Assembly (NCBI GenBank): GCA_029261675.1
Contig: JAJDBA010000277.1
Span: 1-5,360, forward strand
Length of the DNA stretch: 5,360 nucleotides
Direction of reading: 5' to 3'
Source of the DNA: Nitrospinaceae bacterium
Lineage (GTDB): Bacteria; Nitrospinota; Nitrospinia; Nitrospinales; VA-1
A program made the position numbers and the translations under genes. Shown one piece after another: positions 1-5,360 of this stretch; position 1 is the first letter of the stretch; every line of letters begins with the position of its first letter. The notes under the pieces were generated by a model, which saw only the letters and a program-made list of their open reading frames with translations, was not told the DNA's origin and did no database searches.

Positions 1-2210
1 TCAATTTCTGGAAAAAGATTTATTCCGAATATACGACTCGACATGCTGTCATTCATGACATGCGCGATCTTGGTATTGTCTACGAAGTTGTATATCTTGG
101 CGACAAACCTTTATCCCGTCGCTCCAGAGATAGGAAGCTCGAAAAGGTCAAGAAAAAATACAAGAAGATATTAAGACGCATACATAAGACCAAAAATAAA
201 TCTTCATTAAAAGGTGAAGATCTTCGCGTTTATAAATTAGTGAAAAATAATTTTTATAAAGCGACTCGGCAGATACGCGCACAGCTAGGTCTAAAGGACC
301 GGTTCAAAGCAGGTATTGAACGCTCAGGTCTTTATATGAACGAAATATTGCGAATATTGAAAAAGCATAATCTTCCAGAAGAGTTGAGTGTGCTTCCACA
401 TGTTGAATCTTCTTTTCAGCTAGGAGCATATTCCAGCGCAGGTGCCGCAGGAATTTGGCAATTCACCCGCGGTACCGGTAGATTGTTTATGAGAGTCGGT
501 TACGACGTTGATGAGCGAAGAGATCCCATTCTCGCATCTCATGCGGCAGCAAAATTATTGAAAAAGAATTTTGAAGGGATTAATTCATGGCCTCTAGCTA
601 TTACAGCTTATAACCATGGTCTTCAAGGAATGAAGCGGGCGAAAAAACGTCATGGGAGTGATATCTCCAAGATTGTACGAGATTATAAGAGCCGTACTTT
701 TGGTTTTGCATCTCGGAACTTTTATGCGGAATTTCTTGCTGCTCTCCATGTTGTGAAAAACCAGAACAAATATTTCCCAAATCTTAATATCCAAAAGCCT
801 CATCGGCGAGTATCGATTCGTTTGCCAAATTATATTCATGTTAATACCGTAATGAATTATTTTGGTATGACTCGAGAAGAAATTGCTGACGCAAACCCGT
901 CGCTTAGACGCCCTGTTCTCAATGGCGAGAAACGAATTCCTAAAGGGTTTGTTTTTCAGGCACCTTCTAGTAAATTTAATAATCTGCAAACTAACTATGA
1001 CAAGATACCGAAAAGAGTACTTTATTCGAGACAACTGCGGTCAAAGTGGTACACCGTAAGGCGTGGTGATACCCTTTCAGGGGTTGCACTTCGATTTGGT
1101 ACCACTGTACGTTCTCTTAAGGCCTACAACAGTATTGGCAGGAGAAATAAAATATATATTGGGCAAGTACTGCAACTACCAAAGGGAAGAACGCAACCTA
1201 CTGTCCGTCTTGCAAGTTATGCCCCGCAAAACTATTCGCTGGTTTCGTATAGAGTTAGAAGAAATGACAACCTCTCGAAAATCGCAAAACGATTCGGTAC
1301 AGATGCCGGCCATTTGGCAAGAATTAATAAGATAAAGAATCCTAACGCCCTCTATCCTGGGCAAAGAATCAAAGTTCCACAATCACAGCCTTCTATTCAA
1401 TTAGCTAAACTGGAAAGCGACCGAAATTCTTTGGATAATGGTTATTATCGAGTACGAAAAAATGACAACCTCTCGAAAATTGCAAAACGATTTGATACAG
1501 ATGTTATTCATTTAACAAGTTTGAACCGAATGAGTGACCCCAACTCTTTATATTCTGGACAGAGATTAAAAATATCAAGTAGCCCTGCTGAGGCGACATC
1601 TGGTAAAAGCAAAATAAAGAATTTTAAATTGTCGGTGAACGGTCAAAGTAAAACAAACTCTAAAAAACAGAATATAAAAGAGATAAAAATTCAGCGCGCT
1701 GTTCCGGAAGGAACATTAAAGGTTGCTACACAAACTAATAAACGCTTGAATAAGAATAGACCTGCATTCATGCCAGTCTCTTTTTCACCGAAGAATCAAG
1801 AGAGCATTGGAACTATCACAGTGGATTATGATGAAACCCTGAGCCACTATGCTGAATGGTCTCTACTGTCTGTGAGAGAGTTGCGAAAAATTAACCGGAT
1901 TGGTAAAAATTCAGAAATAACGGTTCATGGACAACTTCGGGTGAGCTTTGTAAAAACCGATCCTGAAAAATTTGAAGAAAGAAGACAGGAATATCATAAG
2001 GCTATTCAAGAGGACTTTTTCAATAATTACGATATCAGTAAATTAACAATTAGAAGTGTTGAAAAAGGTGAAACTTTGTGGGAAATTTGTAATGATAATT
2101 ACACCATCCCCCTCTGGCTACTAAGCAGCTACAATTCTGAAAAGAATATTAATTCGTTGGCAGTAGGTGAACCCATCATCATCCCAGTCATCTCTCCAAA
2201 AGTCGGATAA
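1..2210 (+). CDS. MltD-type membrane-bound lytic murein transglycosylase, SLT domain plus LysM repeats (5' end outside window)
   Basis: Predicted to cleave the MurNAc-GlcNAc bond of peptidoglycan in the periplasm, releasing 1,6-anhydro-muropeptides. The frame is open from position 3; the residues before the first ATG (60-62) read FWKKIY...IHD, coding-like and typical of the N-terminal part of this family. The true start and signal peptide therefore lie upstream, and ATG 60 is internal. A Lys/Arg-rich segment (about 105-300) precedes the SLT/GH23 domain (about 330-680). That domain has catalytic Glu at 405-407 in the motif PHVESSF, the GAAGIWQFT motif, and AYNHG at 606-620. Three clear LysM modules follow (1047-1184, 1248-1379, 1446-1577). 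Then come a Lys/Ser/Asn-rich linker and two degenerate LysM-like modules (about 1812-1949 and 2046-2190). Modules 2 and 3 are nearly identical at the DNA level. The stop is TAA 2208-2210, ten bases from the converging M14 gene. Family assignment is secure; the exact subfamily name (mltD) is less so. Confidence 0.93.
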   Translation, partial: NFWKKIYSEYTTRHAVIHDMRDLGIVYEVVYLGDKPLSRRSRDRKLEKVKKKYKKILRRIHKTKNKSSLKGEDLRVYKLVKNNFYKATRQIRAQLGLKDRFKAGIERSGLYMNEILRILKKHNLPEELSVLPHVESSFQLGAYSSAGAAGIWQFTRGTGRLFMRVGYDVDERRDPILASHAAAKLLKKNFEGINSWPLAITAYNHGLQGMKRAKKRHGSDISKIVRDYKSRTFGFASRNFYAEFLAALHVVKNQNKYFPNLNIQKPHRRVSIRLPNYIHVNTVMNYFGMTREEIADANPSLRRPVLNGEKRIPKGFVFQAPSSKFNNLQTNYDKIPKRVLYSRQLRSKWYTVRRGDTLSGVALRFGTTVRSLKAYNSIGRRNKIYIGQVLQLPKGRTQPTVRLASYAPQNYSLVSYRVRRNDNLSKIAKRFGTDAGHLARINKIKNPNALYPGQRIKVPQSQPSIQLAKLESDRNSLDNGYYRVRKNDNLSKIAKRFDTDVIHLTSLNRMSDPNSLYSGQRLKISSSPAEATSGKSKIKNFKLSVNGQSKTNSKKQNIKEIKIQRAVPEGTLKVATQTNKRLNKNRPAFMPVSFSPKNQESIGTITVDYDETLSHYAEWSLLSVRELRKINRIGKNSEITVHGQLRVSFVKTDPEKFEERRQEYHKAIQEDFFNNYDISKLTIRSVEKGETLWEICNDNYTIPLWLLSSYNSEKNINSLAVGEPIIIPVISPKVG
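1263..1305 (+). repeat. Direct repeat copy 1 inside LysM module 2
   Basis: A 43-base stretch that recurs at 1461-1503 with 40 of 43 bases identical, exactly 198 bases (66 codons) downstream. It encodes NDNLSKIAKRFGTD. The three differences are all transitions: two are synonymous and one changes Gly to Asp. Outside this core the two LysM modules diverge much more. Confidence 0.85.
1461..1503 (+). repeat. Direct repeat copy 2 inside LysM module 3
   Basis: Partner of the 43-base segment at 1263-1305. It encodes NDNLSKIAKRFDTD. Because the copies are in frame and 66 codons apart, recombination between them would delete or add one whole LysM module without a frameshift. Confidence 0.85.
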
Positions 2211-2220
2211 GACTTCCTAT

Positions 2221-2979
2221 TCAATATTTGTTTGAAAAGTAATTGAGTGCGGTTTTAATTGCAGTCAAATGCGCATCAACCCTCGTTGCCATGTTGAATT
2301 GACTGGCTGTTTCAAGGGTCAAACATCTTTTTACCCCTTTTGATAAACCGTAAAGAGCCATCGGCCACCAATCCATTTTGGAAATATCGATACTCTTTCC
2401 GATGACACCCTGATCAGCAGAAGAACCATCGATTTCATCATCCAAATTTATGGGCATGATATTTTTTATTGCATCTAATATTTTGAATCCCAATTCATCG
2501 TCTTTCGCATCAACTCCTTTTTGATAAAGATAATAACCTGCGCTTTCATTATCTTCATGTAACTCGATGGTCAATTCAAAGGGTGTGCTCAATACTGATT
2601 GTGCAAAAAAAACTTCAGTTGGAGGTTGAGTTTCTTTGAAGAGTCTATTCAAATCTTTTCCTTCGTGGTTCTCTCGGGTTCCAAATTCATATCCATGAGG
2701 GTTGATGCAGGGTAGTAAAGTGATCTCCCAATGATTTATATAAGATAAGTAATGTTCATCTTGCAGGAAGGATAAAAGGGATTCCATGCCTCCTGGTTCG
2801 TCACCGTGCATTCCCGCAGAAATAAGAACCCGGCGGGGGTTTCCCTTACCTAGTACAATTTTTAACAGTGGATAAGTTGATGCTTGCTTCGTGTGGTGAG
2901 TTTCGATTGAATCTAGATGAGATTTTTCAAGTCGATGAATTATTAACTCAAAACTGTTAATTTTTTTTGCAGGTTGCAC
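2221..2979 (-). CDS. M14-family zinc metallohydrolase, succinylglutamate desuccinylase/aspartoacylase-like
   Basis: A 252-residue protein without signal peptide or membrane segment, so probably cytoplasmic. The M14 AstE/ASPA-like pattern is visible. Zinc ligands are His58 and Glu61 in GMHGDEPGG and His141 in IELHED. Substrate-binding residues are likely in the NPHGYEFGTREN (93-104) and KDLNR (108-112) segments. The likely catalytic Glu is Glu223 in TLETAS. The family removes acyl groups from amino acids or trims carboxy-terminal residues; the actual substrate cannot be read from the sequence. The start is GTG (2979-2977), the only start-like codon before the core. The preceding in-frame codons are CGA and the TGA that ends nth. 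Ribosome-binding support is weak: AAGAG about 10 bases upstream. An A8 run covers codons 4-7 of the mRNA. It is the last gene of the minus-strand operon, probably translated by coupling to nth. Confidence 0.85.
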   Translation of the reverse strand: MQPAKKINSFELIIHRLEKSHLDSIETHHTKQASTYPLLKIVLGKGNPRRVLISAGMHGDEPGGMESLLSFLQDEHYLSYINHWEITLLPCINPHGYEFGTRENHEGKDLNRLFKETQPPTEVFFAQSVLSTPFELTIELHEDNESAGYYLYQKGVDAKDDELGFKILDAIKNIMPINLDDEIDGSSADQGVIGKSIDISKMDWWPMALYGLSKGVKRCLTLETASQFNMATRVDAHLTAIKTALNYFSNKY

Positions 2980-2982
2980 TCG

Positions 2983-3648
2983 TCACTTGCTCTTATCAGA
3001 GTATTCACATTCGTTAATTATGACACATTGTTGACAGTTAAAATTTTTTGCCTTGCATACATAGCGGCCATGTAGGATCAAGTAGCTGTGAGCTTTAGAA
3101 GCCCATTTTTGGGGTGTTATGCGGAGTAGTTCTCTCTCTGTATCAAGAACATTTTTTGTGATGGCCAGGCCTGTTCGATTAGACACTCGAAAGACATGCG
3201 TATCGACGGCGATCGTGGGCTGACCAAAACCTTCATTTAATACTACGTTAGCTGTTTTTCTTCCAACCCCGGGTAAGGCTTCCAACTCGTCTCGATTTTG
3301 CGGGACTTCTCCTTTATGTATTTCCAATAATATTTTACAGGTGGCGACAATATTTTTGGATTTAGTGGGAGAAAGACCTACAGGCCTGATAATTTCCAGG
3401 AGACGTTTTTGCCCCAATAATAAAATGGCTTCAGGGGTAGGGGACTGGTTAAATAATTTGCTCGTTACCGTATTGACTGTTTTGTCAGTGGATTGAGCAC
3501 TTAAAATTACAGATATAAGTAGTTCAAAATGGTTTCTATAGTTCAATTCAGATTTAGCCTCTCCCAAGGACTGGGAAAGTTTTTTGTATATCTTATTTAC
3601 CGTTTTGCTGTCCAATTCAAAAGAACAAGCTAAAGGGATTTTGCACAC
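2983..3648 (-). CDS. nth: Endonuclease III (bifunctional DNA glycosylase/AP lyase)
   Basis: Base-excision repair enzyme that removes oxidised pyrimidines and nicks the abasic site by beta-elimination. It has 221 residues, against 211 in E. coli Nth, and aligns closely with it through most of its length. The helix-hairpin-helix LPGVGRKTANVV (125-136) contains the catalytic Lys131 (E. coli Lys120). Asp149 in AVDTH is the catalytic aspartate (E. coli Asp138). The [4Fe-4S] cluster ligands are complete: Cys198, Cys205, Cys208 and Cys214 (C-x6-C-x2-C-x5-C). The start is GTG 3648-3646, directly after an in-frame TAG, with AGGAG at 3653-3657 only 4 bases away. This gives about 11 extra N-terminal residues compared with E. 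coli; a TTG at codon 12 is an alternative start but has no Shine-Dalgarno. The gene overlaps the end of the upstream SUMF1-like gene by 19 bases, and its stop is one codon from the M14 start, so it is the middle gene of an operon. Confidence 0.95.
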   Translation of the reverse strand: MCKIPLACSFELDSKTVNKIYKKLSQSLGEAKSELNYRNHFELLISVILSAQSTDKTVNTVTSKLFNQSPTPEAILLLGQKRLLEIIRPVGLSPTKSKNIVATCKILLEIHKGEVPQNRDELEALPGVGRKTANVVLNEGFGQPTIAVDTHVFRVSNRTGLAITKNVLDTERELLRITPQKWASKAHSYLILHGRYVCKAKNFNCQQCVIINECEYSDKSK

Positions 3649-4358
3649 CTAACTCCTACCCAGTAAGAGAGTGTGGGGTCGGACATACCTCCGTGTCGAG
3701 TGGTGACACGGGTATATTGCTCATCAATCATCCAGGATGCACCACGTATAACTCTGAAACTTTTTCTCGAAGGCCCCTTAGGATTTTTAACAGGACTATT
3801 TTTATAATAGGAGATAGAGAACCAGTCCTCGACCCATTCCCATACATTGCCCATCATATCGTGCAGGCCCCAGGCATTTGGTTTTTTCTTGCCAACTTGA
3901 GGTATCTCTCTGGGGGAGTTGCCTGCATACCAGAAGTAGTTGTCATCGATTTCATCACCCCAAGGAAATCTGGTTTTACTGCCTGCTCTTGCTGCATACT
4001 CCCACTCGGCTTCTGTGGGAAGTCGTTTCCCTACTTTATGGCAATATGATCGAGCTTCACGCCATTTAATATGAGTAATGGGTTGCTTTGGATGGTGGAA
4101 TACAGATCTATTCATGGACATAACAGCGTCCCATTTTTTTTGGGTCACCTCATAGATGTCCATATAAAAACCGTCGAGGCAAACCTTATGCGCGGGTTTT
4201 TCCCTGGTATTATCGTCATCGTCTTCATAAATCGCATCTTGGTTGGTTCCCATTGTGAAGCAACCGGGTTTTATGCGGATCATATCCTTTTCTGCTGCCA
4301 AGACTAGGCTTGGAAAAGACAACCAAAATAGAGCTATGAGTAGGGGCATTTTTTTCAT
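3630..4358 (-). CDS. Exported SUMF1/FGE-sulfatase-domain protein lacking the FGE catalytic cysteines
   Basis: A 242-residue protein. Residues 1-22 form a signal peptide: MKKM, a hydrophobic core, then LVLAA with likely cleavage after Ala21 or Ala22, so the product is periplasmic or secreted. The rest is one formylglycine-generating-enzyme-sulfatase (C-type-lectin-like) domain. Visible landmarks are IKPGCFTMGT (29-38), CLDGFYMDIYEVT (60-72), RLPTEAEWEYAARAG (112-126), FPWGD (131-135), GLHDMMGNVWEWVEDW (164-179), RVIRGASW (202-209) and a final GVRCA (235-239). Between RGASW and the Arg that begins the closing segment, where true formylglycine-generating enzymes carry two copper-binding cysteines, the sequence is MIDEQYTR with no cysteine. 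The protein is therefore unlikely to activate sulfatases; its partner is unknown. An acidic EDDDD run occurs at 45-49. The ATG at 4358 is the first possible start after an in-frame TAA and has no Shine-Dalgarno (see promoter). A second ATG at codon 4 is possible. First gene of the operon. Confidence 0.9.
   Translation of the reverse strand: MKKMPLLIALFWLSFPSLVLAAEKDMIRIKPGCFTMGTNQDAIYEDDDDNTREKPAHKVCLDGFYMDIYEVTQKKWDAVMSMNRSVFHHPKQPITHIKWREARSYCHKVGKRLPTEAEWEYAARAGSKTRFPWGDEIDDNYFWYAGNSPREIPQVGKKKPNAWGLHDMMGNVWEWVEDWFSISYYKNSPVKNPKGPSRKSFRVIRGASWMIDEQYTRVTTRHGGMSDPTLSYWVGVRCAKSL
3653..3657 (-). promoter_or_regulatory. Shine-Dalgarno for nth, inside the SUMF1-like gene
   Basis: AGGAG on the minus strand, 4 bases before GTG 3648. 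It is the clearest ribosome-binding site in the operon and lies within the last codons of the upstream gene. It decides the GTG start of nth and suggests translational coupling. The 4-base spacing is shorter than usual. Confidence 0.5.
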
Positions 4359-4364
4359 CGCTGA

Positions 4365-4393
4365 ATTGTACTGGTTGAAGTGGTTTGGGTCAA
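4365..4393 (-). promoter_or_regulatory. Predicted sigma70-type promoter giving a leaderless operon transcript
   Basis: On the minus strand, TTGACC (4388-4393, 5 of 6 to consensus) is followed by a 17-base spacer and TACAAT (4365-4370, 5 of 6). Six bases then separate the -10 box from the A of ATG 4358, so the expected +1 falls on that A. The region upstream of the ATG has no Shine-Dalgarno, which fits a leaderless mRNA. This is prediction from consensus matching only. Confidence 0.55.
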
Positions 4394-4452
4394 GTAATCT
4401 GGGTGATTAAAACGACCCGATTTGCTAGAAAAATCAATATATTTACGTGAAG

Positions 4453-4458
4453 ATTATA
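4453..4458 (-). promoter_or_regulatory. Possible second -10 box (TATAAT) for the minus-strand operon
   Basis: A perfect TATAAT on the minus strand, about 95 bases upstream of the SUMF1-like ATG. No good -35 box is found 16-18 bases upstream, where the sequence overlaps the palindrome at 4470-4490. It could be an activator-dependent promoter or simply chance in AT-rich DNA. Confidence 0.2.
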
Positions 4459-4469
4459 CAAATTGTGTC

Positions 4470-4490
4470 GATACAGTAATTAACTGTATC
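4470..4490. promoter_or_regulatory. 21-base perfect inverted repeat, candidate operator
   Basis: GATACAGT, a 5-base centre AATTA, then ACTGTATC: two perfectly complementary 8-base arms. It lies in the divergent intergenic region, 22-42 bases upstream of the plus-strand ATG at 4512. That is where a dimeric regulator would cover the -35 region of a promoter with a short or absent leader. It could instead form a small RNA hairpin if transcription starts further upstream. The arms are in the opposite order to a LexA box (ACAG...CTGT rather than CTGT...ACAG), so I do not assign it to LexA. Confidence 0.45.
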
Positions 4491-4511
4491 TCTTAATTTT
4501 CCTTATATCCA

Positions 4512-5360
4512 ATGATGAATAAAATTTTATTTATACTGCTCCAGATCTTTATTATTTCATGTTTTTTGAGTGGGCAGGCTTTTGCTGTCTATAAACACAA
4601 AGTTATCGTAACTGAATTTGATGATCCGCAGGGTTGGACCGAATCTTATCATCCTGGAAAAATATTGTCCCACCACCTGAAACAGCATCTGATTGACGAG
4701 GGACGATTTCATATTTTGGAAACTCCATTGAAGATGTCTGATCCCATGATAATGAATCAGTCGCATGTAGGCATGGAAGATAAAAATGAAATGAAAATGG
4801 GGACTGATCAAAAATCCAGTATGAGCAAATCGCATAGCATGAGTGGTAGTATTAAGAAAACCTACTCTTCCAAATCTAAAGGTTCTAATGCGGATTATCA
4901 GAGTTTCAATGATGTAGAACCTGCAATGCGCTATGTTGGCAACGATTCTTTTACTGAAATTTTACCAGTACAAAGTTCGATGATGAATGATATGGATAAA
5001 ATGCCAGAAAAAGCTCCTGTGATGCACGATCCCGTTCCTTGGCCTGTGCGTTTAGGAAGTATGCCAGAAAAAGCTTCCCTTTATGAAATTCGAGGGCAGT
5101 TGTTGAAGTTTGATCCAGGTAATATGGATACTGCAAGGATGGATAAAGGCAAAACCGAAAAAGCTGAATTGGAAATAATGCTTCAGCTGGTACAGAATAA
5201 AACGGGAAGGGTCATATATAAACAAAAATTCAGAGCATTTTCAAATTCAGGTCGGCGTGCCTTTTCCAAAAAATTAGATCTAAGTTTAGATGAAGGGCGT
5301 AGTCTAGAGTCTAGTTCAATGAGTATAGCCTCTTCATTTCTAACAAAGGAAATGGTTTCT
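4512..5360 (+). CDS. Exported protein with CsgG/TolB-like segments and a Met-rich insertion (3' end outside window)
   Basis: Open for 283 residues to the window edge. The start is ATG 4512 or the adjacent ATG 4515, bounded by an in-frame TAA at 4494; there is no Shine-Dalgarno. Residues 1-25 form a signal sequence with two readings: an Ala-Phe-Ala signal peptidase I site ending at 25, or a lipobox-like IISC ending at Cys17. Residues 28-70 (VIVTEFDDPQGW, then GKILSHHLKQHL and GRFHILE) resemble the start of CsgG/TolB-N-like domains. Residues 191-250 (YEIRGQLLKFDP, then a strand pair with NKTGRVIYKQKF) resemble the later strands of the same fold. Between them, residues about 75-185 are low-complexity, with 15 Met plus many Ser, Lys, Asp and His. 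A duplicated MPEKA motif lies at 164-168 and 184-188. This suggests an envelope protein, perhaps a lipoprotein, but its function is unknown; the CsgG-like assignment is an inference from pattern. Confidence 0.75.
   Translation, partial: MMNKILFILLQIFIISCFLSGQAFAVYKHKVIVTEFDDPQGWTESYHPGKILSHHLKQHLIDEGRFHILETPLKMSDPMIMNQSHVGMEDKNEMKMGTDQKSSMSKSHSMSGSIKKTYSSKSKGSNADYQSFNDVEPAMRYVGNDSFTEILPVQSSMMNDMDKMPEKAPVMHDPVPWPVRLGSMPEKASLYEIRGQLLKFDPGNMDTARMDKGKTEKAELEIMLQLVQNKTGRVIYKQKFRAFSNSGRRAFSKKLDLSLDEGRSLESSSMSIASSFLTKEMVS
5001..5015 (+). repeat. 15-base direct repeat, copy 1
   Basis: ATGCCAGAAAAAGCT, encoding Met-Pro-Glu-Lys-Ala. It is repeated without mismatch at 5061-5075, exactly 60 bases (20 codons) later, in the same frame. 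It lies near the end of the Met-rich insertion of the exported protein. Confidence 0.8.
5061..5075 (+). repeat. 15-base direct repeat, copy 2
   Basis: Second exact copy of the MPEKA-coding segment at 5001-5015. The 60-base in-frame spacing suggests a decayed 20-codon duplication, though the remaining 45 bases of each unit no longer match obviously. Confidence 0.8.

Larger units (their letters stand above)
4359..4511. other. Divergent intergenic region (153 bases)
   Basis: The only sizeable non-coding stretch in the window. It separates the minus-strand operon from the plus-strand exported protein. It contains the predicted operon promoter near the left end and the palindrome near the right end. 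Upstream of the plus-strand ATG I find no Shine-Dalgarno and no convincing promoter; the best I can offer is TTAACT (4480-4485) with TATATC (4504-4509) 18 bases later, which is weak. No ORF or RNA gene is evident. Confidence 0.7.

Noticed and set aside
594..1034. Minus-strand open frame of 146 codons
   Set aside because: It lies wholly inside the transglycosylase coding sequence and has no family resemblance; it is a shadow frame.
2200..2215. Small inverted repeat AAGTC...GACTT spanning the convergent gene ends, followed by TTTT on the minus strand
   Set aside because: The stem is only 5 base pairs with three A-T pairs and a 6-base loop, and it includes the stop codon region of the transglycosylase. 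It is too weak to call a terminator; a bidirectional role is possible but unsupported.
2961..2968. Run of eight A (mRNA sense) in codons 4-7 of the M14 gene, considered as a slippage site
   Set aside because: The frame is intact without slippage, and Lys-Lys codons explain the run. There is no alternative frame product of interest.
3693..4307. Plus-strand open frames opposite the SUMF1-like gene
   Set aside because: They are antisense to a clearly recognised domain and their products look non-protein-like, so they are shadow frames.
4386..4418. Short TGGGT repeats and a GGGT...ACCC inverted pair in the intergenic region
   Set aside because: Matches of 4-5 bases are expected by chance at this scale and do not form a convincing hairpin or operator.
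4470..4490. LexA/SOS box, considered because nth is in the neighbouring operon
   Set aside because: The half-sites are ACAG...CTGT, the reverse order of the CTGT-N8-ACAG LexA box, and the spacing differs.
4557..5136. Minus-strand open frames opposite the right-edge exported protein
   Set aside because: The plus-strand frame is open for 283 codons with a signal sequence and domain-like segments. The minus frames show no recognisable features.

Overview
The window looks like ordinary chromosomal DNA of a Gram-negative bacterium. It carries a murein lytic transglycosylase, signal peptides on two proteins, and a protein resembling the periplasmic/outer-membrane CsgG/TolB-like families. Base composition is moderately AT-rich by eye (around 40% G+C). 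The style of the MltD-type transglycosylase and of the short endonuclease III operon would suit Nitrospinota or a deltaproteobacterial-type lineage. That placement is an impression from sequence style, not a demonstrated assignment. I see no tRNA, rRNA, CRISPR array, insertion sequence or phage gene.

Layout. (1) Positions 1-2210, plus strand: the 3' part of a long MltD-type lytic transglycosylase, whose reading frame runs in from before the window. It has one SLT catalytic domain followed by three clear and two degenerate LysM modules. (2) After a 10-base convergent gap, a three-gene minus-strand operon is transcribed from about 4358 down to 2221. Its order is an exported SUMF1/FGE-like protein, then endonuclease III (nth), then an M14-family succinylglutamate desuccinylase/aspartoacylase-like metallohydrolase. 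The first two genes overlap by 19 bases. The last two are in the same frame, separated only by TGA-CGA. (3) A 153-base divergent intergenic region (4359-4511) holds a good sigma70-type promoter for the operon, placed so that transcription would start on the A of the ATG (a predicted leaderless mRNA). It also holds a 21-base perfect inverted repeat close to the plus-strand gene. (4) From 4512 to the right edge, plus strand: the 5' part of an exported protein with CsgG/TolB-like flanking segments, interrupted by a Met/Ser/Lys/His-rich low-complexity insertion. Its stop codon is not in the window.

How the genes fit together. The transglycosylase and the right-edge protein are envelope proteins. 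The operon mixes an exported protein of unknown partner with cytoplasmic DNA repair and a metallohydrolase, with no obvious shared pathway, so the grouping is probably driven by co-expression rather than a shared reaction. The points most worth a second look are the Met-rich insertion, the predicted leaderless promoter, the palindrome, and the nth/UGA-C/M14 junction. I do not see a convincing undescribed multi-gene system here.
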